A stretch of DNA of 64,000 nucleotides. Origin: Epiperipatus broadwayi. Taxonomy: Eukaryota > Onychophora > Udeonychophora > Euonychophora > Peripatidae. The stretch's first letter is position 1. Each line of letters starts with the position of its first letter. Below are positions 12,075 to 24,140 of this stretch, one piece after another. The position numbers and the translations under genes were made by a program. A model generated the notes under the pieces. It ran no database searches, had not been told where the DNA came from, and saw only the letters and a program-made list of their open reading frames with translations. The stretch spans positions 558,001 through 622,000 of the forward strand of contig JAQFVV010000113.1 in NCBI GenBank assembly GCA_028023455.1, given 5' to 3'.

Positions 12075-12807
12075 TATAACAATTGAATATAAAGTAATAT
12101 TTATAAGACTATAACCTTAAGACTATGCATCTGAAAAAATGACAGTAGGGATCTCTGCAAATCTTTAACACAAGATTTATTTAAAAGACAAGAGTGACCA
12201 CTGTTATCTGTTCCCCTCTTTTCTTCCATAGCGTAAGCTTGTGGTTAAAACATCTGTAGAGGTCCCTACTATCGCATTTTATACGCATATTGTCGAGGTT
12301 ATAGCCTCAGTAAATATTACTAAACCTACTTTCTAAATAAATAGGAGAATCTAAAGCATTTTGATGTGAGAGCGTAAGGCTATTCAATACCTCACTGATT
12401 AAGTCCACAAATTCTATAACACATTAAGATTCGTGAAATCTTTCGATTTATGAGTCAAATCTATTAAGATAATATAAAGTTGTAATAATTATATTTATAA
12501 AGCACATACTCGTTACATAAAGTAATATTTATTAAGGCTATATAACCTTAAGACTACGTGCCTGAAAAAATGACAGTAGGGACCTCTGCAAATCTTTAAC
12601 ACATACTTTAGATTCTCCTATTTATTTAGAAAGTAGGTTTAGATAAAAGTGTCCGCTCTTGTCTTTTAAATAAATCTTGTGTTAAAGATTTGCAGAGGTC
12701 CCTACTGTTGTTTTTTCAGGCACATAGTCTTAAGATTATAGCCTTAATAAATATTACTTTATGTAACGAGTATGCACTTTATAAATATAATTATAACAAT
12801 TGAATAT
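12075..12807 (+). mobile_element. Family C composite insertion with 16-bp direct repeats
   Basis: The 16-mer 'tataacaattgaatat' occurs perfectly at 12075-12090 and again at 12792-12807, bracketing 701 bp. Inside are a first family C segment (about 12091-12320), a unique-looking middle, and a family C foldback. The arms of that foldback (12480-12604 and about 12679-12791) read 'ctgcaaatctttaacaca' against its complement. Family C hallmarks are 'gaggtccctac' plus 'aagcttgtggttaa'. The same family recurs at 30460, 46964, 52908 and 54715. No coding capacity. The direct repeats look like a target-site duplication. Confidence 0.8.
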
Positions 12808-13108
12808 GTAAAATATTGTAAAATGATATAGTAAAAATTTAATGTTTATACAACAAACCCCACATAAAAAATTAATTAAAAAATTAATGATGTCAAGTGA
12901 AAATATAACTAAAATAGCAAGAAAAATTATAAAAGAGAATAAAAATGTGAAAAATATAAAATATAATCTTGGTATTGGTGAGAAAGCTATATTCAACAGT
13001 AATAATCAAAAATGATGGCTAAAAACACAGATGGTGTTATGAATGTGTGGAAAAAAAATTAAAAAACCCAATATAGTAATAAAGAGCATAAAATAATATA
13101 TCTATTAA
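12808..13108. other. Gene-free AT-rich stretch
   Basis: No coding frame and no named repeat between two insertions. Confidence 0.5.
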
Positions 13109-13444
13109 AATTTACATATTAAATCACTAAACATCACATGACCACCGTTTCTTATGCTTGCTCATAACTATTATTAAAACAGGCAAAACTCTTCACACAG
13201 TAGTGCCACTCAGTGCAAGCCAGATTAATAAATGGATGCTAGAAGGCTTGTGCAAGTGTAGTACTCTCAGATCCAAGGCTCCTAACTGACGAAACCCACA
13301 AGCTAGAAACTAGTCTGAGATATTGGATGAATAGGAACTGGATAGGGATTTTATGCACAAGCCTTCTGGCATCCATTGTTTACTCTGGCTTGCACTGAGT
13401 GGCACTACAGTATGGAAAGTTTGGCCTGTTTTAATTTACATATT
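13109..13444 (-). mobile_element. Family B foldback with 12-bp direct repeats
   Basis: A direct repeat 'aatttacatatt' lies at 13109-13120 and 13433-13444. The insert (13121-13432) has inverted arms of about 80 bp: 'aacaggcaaaactc...gccactcagtgcaagcc' from 13172 and its complement ending 'ggcctgtttt' at 13432. A further tail, 'catcacatgaccac' at about 13133, occurs on one side only and is shared with copies at 24100 and 48700. That points to a fixed 3' end at 13121 on the minus strand. Non-coding. Confidence 0.78.
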
Positions 13445-14502
13445 CTAATTGAAAGTATGATGCATAAAATGTATAAAAAGATAAAAATTTCCAGGTATGA
13501 TGACATCATTATAAATATTTTTTAAAAAGCTACTAAAGATACATAAAATTTATTATCAAAGTTATACTCAAAACATCTAAATGATAGCAATGCTGGTGAC
13601 AAAAAAACTCAACAACGATAATGATATTTTTAAAAAATATAATAAAAAAATAATAGGAAATGCAGATTATGCCAACTTTTGTCAGTCAAACATAAGATAT
13701 TTATTAAAATTATTATACATTGCCTATTGAAAATTCTGGACTCAAAGCAATTAAAAAAAGCTGAATTTAAAAATATATAAGTATAGCTGACTACACTTAA
13801 ATGTATAAAAAGTTTCAAAAATTAATTGGTATAAAGTGCCATTTTTCTTTAGATTTGTAAATTATGAAAAGATTTAACTAAATGTACTTTGATTAGAGTT
13901 TTGATATATTATAACATAAGACTCTTAATTCTATCAAATTCTAAAAAGATGCTGATCAAAGTGCAAAGTAATTATCTAAAATAAAAAAATCAAATGGCTT
14001 TATTGATTAAGAGGTCATAATAAGCCCAAGTATTGGAACTGCCAAAACTGGGTTCAATCTGAGGATCCTATATTTCAAAGTCAGATACTCAACCAACTGT
14101 GTTAAATGGTACAGAGTTATAATTATATTACATGATGACATTAGGAGATTAACATTAGCAAAGGATATGATAGGGTTATTTTATCTTTGCAAAGCTTTTA
14201 ACACCAGTTTTATGGCCAGAATTCTATACTATCTATCAACATAGTAAACAAAAGATAAAAGTACCTATAGTTAACCAAAAACTGAAGGCATGTGTTTCCA
14301 GCTGATGTAAAATTTATATAACTAGAAAAACAAGATGACTTGGATTCAAATCCTTAATAGTACAAAATTTCTCATTGATGAAAGCCATAAACAAAAACAA
14401 GTTTCTGAATTTAGATATAATAATACTGCCATCTGATTACTCAAATTCGCAACATGTAGAATAAAATCAAATAAAAACAAATACTTTGTGGATTTAATTA
14501 TC
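13445..14502. other. Gene-free stretch with one tRNA-like relic
   Basis: AT-rich and without a credible coding frame (13630-13818, minus, is a chance frame). It contains the tRNA-like segment listed separately. Confidence 0.55.
14030..14105 (-). ncRNA. tRNA-like relic, probably SINE-derived
   Basis: Read on the minus strand, an A-box-like 'acagttggttgagtatctga' is followed by an anticodon-loop-like 'ctttgaa' and then 'cagattgaaccc', resembling a B box. The acceptor ends do not pair convincingly, so it is unlikely to be a functional tRNA. A decayed SINE head is the simplest reading. Confidence 0.4.
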
Positions 14503-15074
14503 TTAAGATTACTTATAAATATAGGGGATTTGTACTCAGACTTTCAAGTACCCATCAACTATCCACACTATCTCATACCACTGATACACATGACCACATG
14601 CATGTAGAAAAGATAAATAATCACCAATATACATATTTCATGGTAAACCAGCACTCATCAGTTGGTCCAGATTATCATCTCCCATATATATATAATCAAT
14701 GCTCAGTTTATATTAAGATAGCAAATCTTCACACTTTAATGGACAGGCTTCAATCTACTCTGAAATAGACTGAAGCCTGTCCATTAAAATGTGAAAATTT
14801 GCTATCTTAATAGAAACTGAGCACTGATTATATATATGTGTGTGGGATATGATAATCTGGACCAACTGATGAATGCTGGCTTACCACGAAATATGGATAT
14901 TGGTGATTATTTATCTTTTATATATGTGTGTGGTCATGTGTATCAGTTGTATGAGACAATGCGGATAGTTGAAAGGTGTTTGAAAGTCTGAGTTCAAATC
15001 CCCTATATTTACAATTAAGCTCCAATTATGTGAAGAGTACCTGGTTTTTAAATATTTATTAAGGTTACTTGTAA
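14503..15074. mobile_element. Family A foldback (540 bp) with degenerate 16-bp direct repeats
   Basis: The arms 14519-14756 and 14768-15011 are inverted copies, each about 240 bp, separated by only about 11 bp, so a transcript would form a very long hairpin. Each arm holds 'ggtccagattatcatctcc' and 'gagttcaaatcccctata', the latter matching a polymerase III B box. Flanking 'ttaagattacttataa' (14503-14518) and 'ttaaggttacttgtaa' (15059-15074) agree at 14 of 16 positions and may be an aged target duplication. Non-coding. The short frame 14911-15102 is incidental. Confidence 0.75.
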
Positions 15075-15734
15075 GTTTTTGGCTACCTAAAAATTCTACC
15101 AAAACCCTTTCTCATATATATATATGTAACTTATTTTTTCAGTTTAAAACTAAATAAAAGAACATATCTATAATAAACAATCTAAAATTTATTGAACTAT
15201 ATTAATTAAAGATAAAATCATTCAGAGTTCGTGATGATAATGAAGTGAAAGATAATCTTCCAGCCAACAAACTAACGATAGAAAAAAAGAAAATTAAATT
15301 AAAATGAATCAGTTTAATCTTCCATTATTACAAAAAAAAGAATAGCTAGGGCAAATGGACTGCAGTTTGATTAGTGATTATATAACTTAATTACTTCATA
15401 TTATCAAGTTCAGCTGCAAAGAAAATGATTTACAAATTTCTTTAAAAGCAATAAAATCCAGAAAGTATGCTTTTAATGCAGATTCTAATAAAAGATAAAA
15501 ACATCGATCTGTGCAACTTTTAATACTGTTTATTATCAACAAAACAAAGCAACGGTATATTGATTTTATTCTTATGTTTTTCATGTGATATTCTTTGGTA
15601 ATAATTTTTTTTAATAAAAAATAAGAGAAAGCTATATATATAAAATTAAACTTTTATTTATATATAAACAAATTCTATAATATCTTTATATGTAATGCTA
15701 TAAGCTAATACACTCATATACAAACATACATATA
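15075..15734. other. Gene-free stretch; old repeat relic
   Basis: No coding frame of note. The part near 15520-15545 ('actgtttattatcaacaaaa') also occurs near 56616, hinting at an old dispersed repeat. The rest is unassigned. Confidence 0.4.
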
Positions 15735-15965
15735 TGCAAATAATAAATAACTCAGATTATACGTAACTGAACAAGAAGTAACTACAGCTTCCAATGAGTT
15801 ATATAACAAAAATAAATTCTCCAGAACGATGATCCCACCTGTTTTATCATTTGTTCTTATATACGCTTAATTTATTTACACAATTTTAAATTACGGAGTA
15901 AATTTTATCTATTGATTATATATATTTATAGAATAAATAATAAGAATCACCATTTAAATATTTAA
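15735..15965 (+). repeat. Family E repeat, copy 1
   Basis: Starts 'gcaaataataaataactcag' and continues through 'gtaactgaacaagaagtaac' to 'ctattgattatatatattt'. The reverse complement of the same order is found at 19171-19440. Copies at 19081 and 20262 share its 'cagttacat' and 'ctcagattat' blocks. Non-coding. Confidence 0.65.
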
Positions 15966-16095
15966 AAAATCAAAGCTGAGCTTTAGTTTAAATAACGTCC
16001 AAACATAAAATAAAACTTCATTTTAATATTTGCTAAATATCAGTTTTAATAATAATTATTTCATTAGAGGATATTTTTACATGTAGCTTAAGTAT

Positions 16096-17770
16096 TGTAA
16101 CGGTAAGAATTATCCCTCCGCGCAACAAAATCTAGAACACAGGCAAAATACACTAAAGCTGATCGAGTACGGATACTGGGATCCAGAATCCGACCAACAT
16201 TCAATTCTTTCACCTCTGCTCAACGATCTAATACCCTATGGATGACACTTCTCAACTTACACAGACATTTAATTTAACCTTGGTCCGGCAGTCACTCCCG
16301 GTGGAACAAGAGACTCATAAATTTAACTAATTTAATACTGATTTGGTCAAATATACACACATATGACTAAGTGATTAATTAATAAATCAATGATTGACCT
16401 ACATAGAGATAATATAATGGATGTGTAAATAAATCTAGAGTTGGATAAAATGAACTCACGGACAATAACGATATGAAAACGAGTTATGATTTTAAATATT
16501 AATTTAATAAAACAATAATTAATAGTGAAATTAAAATATACAAAATTATGTGATGGAAAACGTGAGATATTACGCTCGCAGGCGTTATATAACTAATGAG
16601 ATTAATGTTACCTATCTCATTATAATTGTTTAATAAAGTGTTGTGCGGTATGGGAGTTTATGCCTATATTAATATGCCAAATTTCTAGCTCTCACATAGT
16701 CTGCTAGATCATATGGAACTTTATAGCCAAAGTTATATAATTAACTATAATAGCGCTCCTATAGCGTCTATCTATACAAAGTTAAATCGAGCATGTAATT
16801 AGGCTCAGAGATACTCAGGTTAGCGTGTTAACCTAGATTAGGATATACACTAATACCAGATAAGCATTTAATATAAAAGGAGAGAAAACTGGCTTATGAT
16901 AGGTTTACCTATATCCTCTATGGCACATATTAAAATATTAATTAAGCAAGAAGGTGTGAATGGGTCATTATTCACGGGCTTCAGTCTCCAAAGACTCGGT
17001 TTGCCCTAAAACTGTTCAACTTGCCACGAATAGGAACATTAATAGTTCAGGTAGTCGGATAAGCATTATGAATAATCTAGGTCCTTGTGCCCTAGTTCTA
17101 AAAGTGTGCTTGAACCCGAACTAAGTAGATAAGAGTTACCTCCGCCAACAACTCATCAATAATCATGCAGCAAGCAGATAATTGTACATTGCATACTTCG
17201 TAAGAACACATCCACAACTTATACGTATATATAACGCAAATACGTGAAATTATATTATTGTGCCTTAAAATTAGATAGCGTCTATTTGCATATCTATACA
17301 ATCCAGTTCTCAAATTTAGTATTTCAAATATACTATTTAGGGACTAACTTAATTAGTAACCTAGTTTAATATTATCACTGTGTCTCAACAGATATAATCT
17401 AAAGAGGACAAAGCATATTTTCAGGGTAATTACGAATAAAACATTAAAATATGCTTTGAGAATATCTCTATGGCTAGTTCCTATGATGTATGAGTTACAT
17501 ATATAAATAGTTATAATTCATAACTTGAATTAAGCAAACTACAATTTTAACTAGATAACTGATTATTGTAATATTAATACCCAAAACTTAATCAGTAAAA
17601 TAATAATGTGATCTCGAAACAGCGAGTGAGAAAGAAAAATAATAATTCAATTATTTAATATTTATTATAGTGAAGATTTGAAACTATCTTTGCAGATTGA
17701 TAAGCTAAAATTATATTTATAAATACTTGCAGTTTCGAGTCATTTGGCATATTGAATACATATAATATTA
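16096..17770. repeat. Long non-coding repeat D, copy 1 (possible LTR)
   Basis: Colinear with 33717-35480 over at least 1.7 kb. Shared landmarks in order are 'tgtaac' at the left edge, 'gcaacaaaat', 'taccaaagctgac'-like sequence, 'gagacttaa'-like sequence, 'ttaataaaacaataa', 'tcggtttgc', 'gttcaggnagtcgga', 'ccgaactaa', 'agatagc' and a hairpin near the right end (17613-17620 pairing with 17732-17739, 'ctcgaaac'/'gtttcgag'). Similarity may continue weakly to about 18120. The 'tgtaac' edge is what a retrotransposon LTR would show, but I cannot find a matching opposite edge, duplication or internal coding region. Many C/G-containing words make it stand out from its AT-rich flanks. Confidence 0.6.
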
Positions 17771-18901
17771 AAATGATAAAATCATAGAATAAATTGAATA
17801 TTTTTAGAAATAGGCATAGAAGACTGCAGGAAATTATACATTTAAAATAGACTATTAGAATTTTACATTTTAAAAGAGAATTGAAGTTTTACAATCAGGT
17901 AAGATTTAGCATTTAACGGTCTTCTTTGTAGATTTTAGTAAAGGTGTTTGGGAAAGGCAGATTTAATAAATAACTAGCTTTTAAAAGAAAAAATTGAAAG
18001 TCACAGTTTATAAACAGAGCACTGAGAGAAAATTTACCATTCAGTTGTTTCCATTGCAGTTAATTCTGGATTATAGTTCTGGGCACTTAGGAGGATATTA
18101 AGTTGACACTTTTGATGATGATTTAAAGTTAATAGAGATTTTCCATGGCTGCTTTGCTTTGCTGGTGTACGGCATTACATTCTATGGGACCAAAGTTCTT
18201 CCATTCCCAGTAAAGGGAGAGGTGGTAGATTATAGCCTCCTACCCCACCATTTTGAAGATCAAATGAATGTAGGTTCTGCTTACAAATTTTATTATATAT
18301 ATGATCGATCACTTGGCAGCAAAACTTTAAGTATTTATACTTTTCAAACCCTGGCCACCTGTTAATTTTTACAAACTTGTATGTAGCTGAAAAATCCATT
18401 TATTTATTTTAGCAAAACATATTTAATAGTTACAACCAGTAGAAAAACTCATTTATTTATTTTAGAAAAACATTTTTAATTATAACAAGTAATTGAGATT
18501 TTGTTTTCCTGTTATTTTGTTATTAACATTTTATATTTACCAAATCAAGTCCATGCTATTTTAGGACCAATGCTTCAAGATCTGTTTACAAAAATCAAAA
18601 TGTCATTTTGACAAAGTTACTTTCATAATTAGTAGAAGACTAATTTTATAACCATATGTGCAGAATAACAGGAAATATACGTATGCGATTTCAATAATAC
18701 CTCAATAAAATTGGCTAAATAATTTAACTAAAATATTTCTTAAACTAGAAATATTTATAAAATGAATATACATACCTGTAATATATACCATTAACATAAC
18801 AATAATTTAAACTAAAATATTTCCTAAATTAGAAATATTTATAAAATGAATACATATCTGTAATCTATACATATACTATTAAATTACAGATATACCACTC
18901 G
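17771..18901. other. Unassigned stretch
   Basis: The two overlapping frames near 18159-18399 (68 and 74 codons, opposite strands) show no family resemblance. Part of this may be a diverged continuation of repeat D. Nothing else recognisable. Confidence 0.45.
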
Positions 18902-18922
18902 CATATATATATATATATATAT
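18902..18922. repeat. (TA)n microsatellite
   Basis: About ten uninterrupted AT dinucleotides. Confidence 0.9.
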
Positions 18923-19080
18923 GGAATTCTGCATATATAGTAATTTAATGCTATTTAGATGGGTACTCTGAGAGGGTTTAAACCTGGCATATAGTTAGAT
19001 GTGTGGGTAAAATAAGTGAAATGGGTAGATGAATAAATCTGACTGTTTCAGTATATACAATATATTTGTATTCAAATAGT

Positions 19081-19450
19081 TATTATTTAATAAATAACTC
19101 AGATTATATGTAACTGGACAGGAAATAACTGAAGCTTCTAATGAAATTCATTCCCTCATTTAAAATTACATGAACAAATGCTAAATATAGGTAATATCAT
19201 CTGTCTTTTGAAGAGTTTATATGTTGTATAACTCATTTGAAGCTTTACTTGCTTTCTTTTCAGTTACATATAATCTGAGTTATTTATTATTTGCAGATAT
19301 TAAAACTGAGTTTTCATTTGTTTAAATTAAATCTTTGCTTTGATCCTCTAAATATGTAAATGATATTTCTTATGATTTATTCTGTAAATATATATAATCA
19401 ATAGATTGAATTCACTTTCTCATTTAAAATTATTTAAATAAACTAAGCAT
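19081..19450. repeat. Family E foldback, copy 2
   Basis: The left arm 'ataactcagattatatgtaa' near 19092 is matched by its complement 'cagttacatataatctgag' near 19261. The part from 19171 to 19440 is the reverse complement of 15735-15965. It is interrupted on its right by the LINE fragment at about 19455-20262. After that, sequence resembling family E resumes. Confidence 0.65.
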
Positions 19451-19710
19451 ATAAGAATGTGATGTATTGTGACTTCTCCTTAAACGAAGTCAAGAATATC
19501 TCCGCAATTATGCCCAGATAAACCTGTTAGCCACTTTATTTTCCATTCCCCACTCTAAATTTTCCCATAATCTGTTCTATCCCATTTTCACAACATAATC
19601 TTTGTTAACTCTATAACCTTTATATCTAAATCCCCCTTATCTTTTCCCAAACCCAACATAAAATCCAATAATTCACTTTCTGTATAATCCCCTTTTTCAT
19701 ATTTATTCTT

Positions 19711-20262
19711 CTATAACTTCATTATATGTACCCTTTCTGTTTTCAAGCATTTACATTCAATTAACAAATGCCTAATATTTTCTATTCCCTCCTTACATAA
19801 TTTACAAAATAAATCACCCATATTTTCCCATTTACATGTATATTCTCTTGTAGCTAAAGATCCCGTTCGAGCCTTAAACAATAAACTACTTTCCTTACTA
19901 TTATCATATATTAACTCACACCTAATATTCTGTTTATTTCTATATATATTTAAACTCTTTTTACTCTCCATACTTCTCCATCTCTCTAACTCCCTATTCT
20001 TTATTAATAAATCTATTCTTTTATCCCATTCCTTACTACTATAACACTCAACAATTCTCTTAACACAATCATCCCATCTTTTGTACAAATATACTGATAT
20101 AAATTCTTTATTCAAATCTTTTGCATATCGCATTACCTTTCTCACCCATCTTGTTACCTGCCCTTTACTCATAACCCAATTAAATACTATTTTGGCTATT
20201 CTTTTATTATCCATAAACTGCAATCTACCAAACATTTTCATTTTACTTTTTGCATCTCTCAT
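19711..20262 (-). pseudogene. C-terminal tail of a non-LTR retrotransposon protein
   Basis: A 183-codon open frame, rich in Lys, Arg and Trp, ends in a cysteine/histidine cluster: 'CKLCKEGIENIRHLLIEC' at about residues 151-168. A C-x2-C-x7-10-H-x4-C knuckle of this type closes the protein of many LINEs just after the reverse transcriptase. No reverse transcriptase motif is present, so this is a 5'-truncated copy. The sequence differs from the RTE C-terminus elsewhere in the window, so it belongs to another LINE lineage that I cannot name with confidence. About 250 bp of 3' untranslated sequence follows to about 19455. It sits inside a family E repeat, with 'catataagaa'-like words on both sides as a possible target duplication. 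Confidence 0.65.
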
Positions 20263-20345
20263 ATGAAAACAAATGCTTAGAGACTGGTGGTGCCATCTGT
20301 CTTCCTGTTCAGTTACATATATTTCGTACTTAAATATAATAAATA
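20262..20345 (-). repeat. Family E, continuation after the LINE insertion
   Basis: 'gaaaacaaatgct...catctgtcttcctgttcagttacat' parallels 19175-19205 and 19258-19275, but with an internal deletion. Confidence 0.5.
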
Positions 20346-21341
20346 ATCAAGTACAACTTTGGCATGGAGTGAGATTCAATTTCAACTTTTCAGAATCACT
20401 AAGCATAATCCTGGAGACTTTTAATTTCAAAACTTTCAATTATTATTTTAGTTTTAAAAAAATACCAAAGATCACATGACATTTTATTTATCAATTAATC
20501 TTTTGTTTTGATCTTGCTTTTTTTCTTCCATAATTTAATGCAGTGATAAATGAGTGAACTTAAAAGCTAAAGGTCCTTGAATTGAAGCTTCAACTTTCAC
20601 TTTTGCTCTTTAAAAGATCACATAACCTCCCAAATCATTACTCATTCAATTGTTATGTTTTTGATTTTTACAGAATTTAATATAAAAATAAGTCAAATTT
20701 TAATTTCACTTTTTTTCTAAACATTAAAATAGTTTATTATCTGTGCATATTTATACGTATAATACTACGTTACTGATTCACTTATAAAATTAATTAGGAA
20801 TATAAATTAAAAAAATGTCAGATAAAACATTTTTTAAAAATAAAAATGACTTCTGCCAAAAAATTTCTTCAGTATAACCATTTTCATAAAGAAATAGTGA
20901 TATAAAAAAAGGAATTATGAAGTAACACCTAAAACAGAAATCTCAAATTGAACCTGGTGTCAGTTTGAACCTTAGGTCTTAATGACTTTTATTCAGTACA
21001 AATAGAAAGCATCTCAAATACATGAAAATCTATTAACTTATAATAAAAAATAATAGTAATGTGATTTTAATACTTTACTTAAAACATGAAAAAGCAATAA
21101 TAATTTTTTATCCGTGAATATTTTCATTATCGTATTCTTAAAAACAATAAAAAAAAAACACATAAATTTTAAAAGCAAAGTTGTGTACTGGAAAAAAAAC
21201 ACTTGCAGCTGCTATTTGATGTAAACTTAAAAGATATGTGAAATTTAAGTTCACTTTAAATACATATTTTTATAGGAATGACGACTCTTTTCTATCTCCC
21301 CCAAACGGTTTCATATAATACATTTAAAAATATAAAATTTA
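20346..21341. other. Gene-free AT-rich stretch
   Basis: No coding frame and no named repeat. Confidence 0.55.
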
Positions 21342-22359
21342 TATTAATTATTACACGACCATCAACTATCCATGCTATCTCATATGCTGATACCTTTGAT
21401 CACACATATGTTGAAAAGATAAATAATCAACAATATCCGTATTGCATGCTAAACCAGCACTCATCAGTTGGTCCAGATTATCATCTCCGCACATATTTAC
21501 AATCGATGCTCAGCTTATATTAAGGTAGCCAATCTTCACACTTTAAGGGACATGCTTCAATCCATGCCACTCCACAACTCTTGCCTTTCCATTAAAGTAT
21601 GAAGATTGGCTACCTTAATATAAGCTGAGCATTGATTGTATATACGTGTGGAGATGATAATCTGGACCAACTGATGAATACTGGTTTAGCACAAAATATA
21701 TATAATGTTGATTATTTATCTTTTTAATATGTATGTTATCAAGTGTATCAGTAGTATGAGCAAGTGTGGATAGTTGAGGGTCATGTGAAAGTCTAAGTTC
21801 AAACCCCTATATATTATATATAGGAGTGCAGGTATGAAAAAGCTTGTACTGTAGAAAAAATTAATATATTAAAATATAGTGCTGTAAGGTCTGCCCATCT
21901 CTGTATATAAATGAATTATGTCCTGTATATGAGGAGTCAGAATGACTTATGGTCAACATGGGTAGGATGAAAATGTTGGCACCAATGTGGGCTTTGAGCA
22001 TTCCATCATCATATTTTCAATGAAATGGACAGCTGAAGAGTAGTGGGGTGGAGTGGACAGAGCCTGCCCATTAAAGTATGAAGATTGTCTATCTTAATAT
22101 AAGCTGTGCATTGATTGTATATATGTGTGGAGATGATAATCTGGACTAACTGACAAGTGCTGGTTTAGCACAAAATGCATATATTGGTGATTATTTATCT
22201 TTTCAACATTTATATGATCAAGTGTATCAACAGTATGTGATAGTATGGATAGTTAAAAGTCATGTGAAAGTCTGAGTTCAAACTCCCTATATATTACATA
22301 TTGGAGTGCAGATATAAAAAGGCCTGTACTGTAGAAAAAATTCATGTATTAATTATTAC
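21342..22359 (+). mobile_element. Family A composite (992 bp) with perfect 13-bp direct repeats
   Basis: 'tattaattattac' occurs at 21342-21354 and 22347-22359. The insert starts with an inverted arm (21355-21552), followed by its complement (21588-21785), then one more direct unit. The phrase 'attaaagtatgaagatt' recurs at 21591 and 22070, a spacing of about 480 bp. This gives a head-to-head pair plus a head-to-tail repeat. Each unit carries 'gataatctggaccaactga' and 'gttcaaacccctata'. Non-coding. The chance frame 21278-21523 crosses the junction. Confidence 0.8.
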
Positions 22360-22489
22360 CATAATATTTTTATTATGTATTCTAAATATCTCCCTTCTTA
22401 GAGTTATTTGATGGGTAAATTAAAAGCTTAGAATAATCCTCAGTGTAAGTATATACATGTGAATGAGTCCTTTCTCACTATTAAAAAAA

Positions 22490-23060
22490 ATATTGGTAGT
22501 CGTCAAATAGCCACCATATCCCACTTGATGGTGCTGTTGCTAAACAAAAACAATTCAATACAACATTCCCTGGCATGCGTTTCAATCTAACATATTGTAG
22601 CATTAAAAAAAAAGTAGCGATTCATTCTTCAAATCTATTCCAGCATAATTCTATATAATCTTTTTTTTTTTTGTTAATTAAAATAAAAATAAACTTTTTT
22701 TTAAGAATGTTTTTCCATTTTAGAGAATTCAAAAGAACATTTCCTACCGCGCGCACGATTCAATCTAACATTTTCTAGCCGAATTTTTGTCTTATGGGCC
22801 AGCGATTGAATACAACTTTTTTTTAGTTTTAAATAAAAGTAAACCTTTTTTGTACAAAAAATCTGTTTTTACTTTCATTTGTTTTAAGTAAAAATAATTT
22901 TTTTTTAAATGTGTTTTTAATTTGATATTTTTTTAACAAAAAATAACCTTTTTATGGAAATCTGATTTTAATTTTACTTGTTTGAAATAAAATTAATAAT
23001 TTTTTTTGGTTTTAAAAACAAAAAAATCTGCTTGTAATTTGATTCCCACCCCCCACCCCC
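22490..23060. repeat. T-rich degenerate tandem repeats
   Basis: Two related units near 22555 and 22738 share 'ttcaatctaacat...tagc' and are followed by T-rich stretches. From about 22800 to 23040, words of the type 'aaataaaaataa' plus long T runs repeat irregularly. No coding frame. Confidence 0.5.
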
Positions 23061-23853
23061 GTTTTTGGACTATATCGATTGATTTTTTAATTAACTAGAA
23101 ACTCAAAAATGATTTCACATTTGTTCTAACTTAGCCAAAATATTTATTTAGTGAACAAACAAAAAACATTTCACTCCTCAATATTTCAAGAAATAATAGT
23201 AACAAATTTTTTGGACTGAAAAATTTGTTAATAAACAAACACAAAATATAACTATTGCATACAATTACAATAATCACATTCAAAAGATATTAATTTAACA
23301 ACAACTGGAACACTCTCCTGATGAAATTATTGATTTCACTGTGGACATTTTCTAAATTTCGACTCTGAAATCTCACGAGTGACGTTACTTCGCTAAAAAG
23401 CTGGTTAAAAACACCCTTTCTCAAATTTTGACAATTGACCATCTCTCTAGTGATTGTTGTTTGCAATGTTAAAATTTAAAATAACAAATAGCACATACAT
23501 TGAAATGAGTTAAAAAATTTTAAAATAAACATTTGCAGAATTACTTACACTACAATTCTAGAATCCCAAAAGAAAACAAATACTGGAAATGTAAATTGCG
23601 ACAAGTTTCGTAGCATTTGCTAAGCATATTGAAGGTGTCAAAGAGTGACTTTTTTTGTGAAAGAGAATGGTCACGAAAACAAGAACTCAAAATATGTATA
23701 TATGTTACAGTATAATATTACTGACCGCATATATATGTAGGTCTACTAATAGGTATGCCTAGTAAATGCCATTTTAATGTGCTTTTACCTAGGTAGAACG
23801 CTCTCAGGTGGCGTAAGGTGACTAATCGACGACAACCAAAAAAAAATCTAATA
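23061..23853. other. Gene-free stretch
   Basis: No credible coding frame and no recognised repeat. Confidence 0.5.
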
Positions 23854-24140
23854 TAATTGTTTTTTTTTACACAGCACAGAGGCTAAACTCTCCATACAGT
23901 AGTTCCACTCAGTCCAAGCCAGAGTAATCAGTTGATGCAAGAAAGCAACTAGAAACTAGTCTAGGGATATTGGATAAGTAGGCACTAGATAGGAATTTTA
24001 TGCACAAACCTTCTTGCATCCATTGATTACTCTGGTTTGCACTGAGTGGTGCTACTGTATGAAGAGTTTAGGCTCTGTGAAAACAGCTTATGTAAACATA
24101 AATAATAGTGATCATATGATGTTTAGTAATTTTTAATTGT
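23854..24140 (+). mobile_element. Family B foldback, copy 2
   Basis: Inverted arms start at about 23872 ('cacagaggctaaactctcc') and end at about 24078 ('gagtttaggctctgtg'). Between them is the family B core with 'ggaattttatgcacaaacc'. The shared one-sided tail 'gtgatcatatgatgttta' follows. Short flanking words 'taattgt' at 23854-23860 and 24134-24140 may be the target duplication, but they are too short to be sure. Confidence 0.65.
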
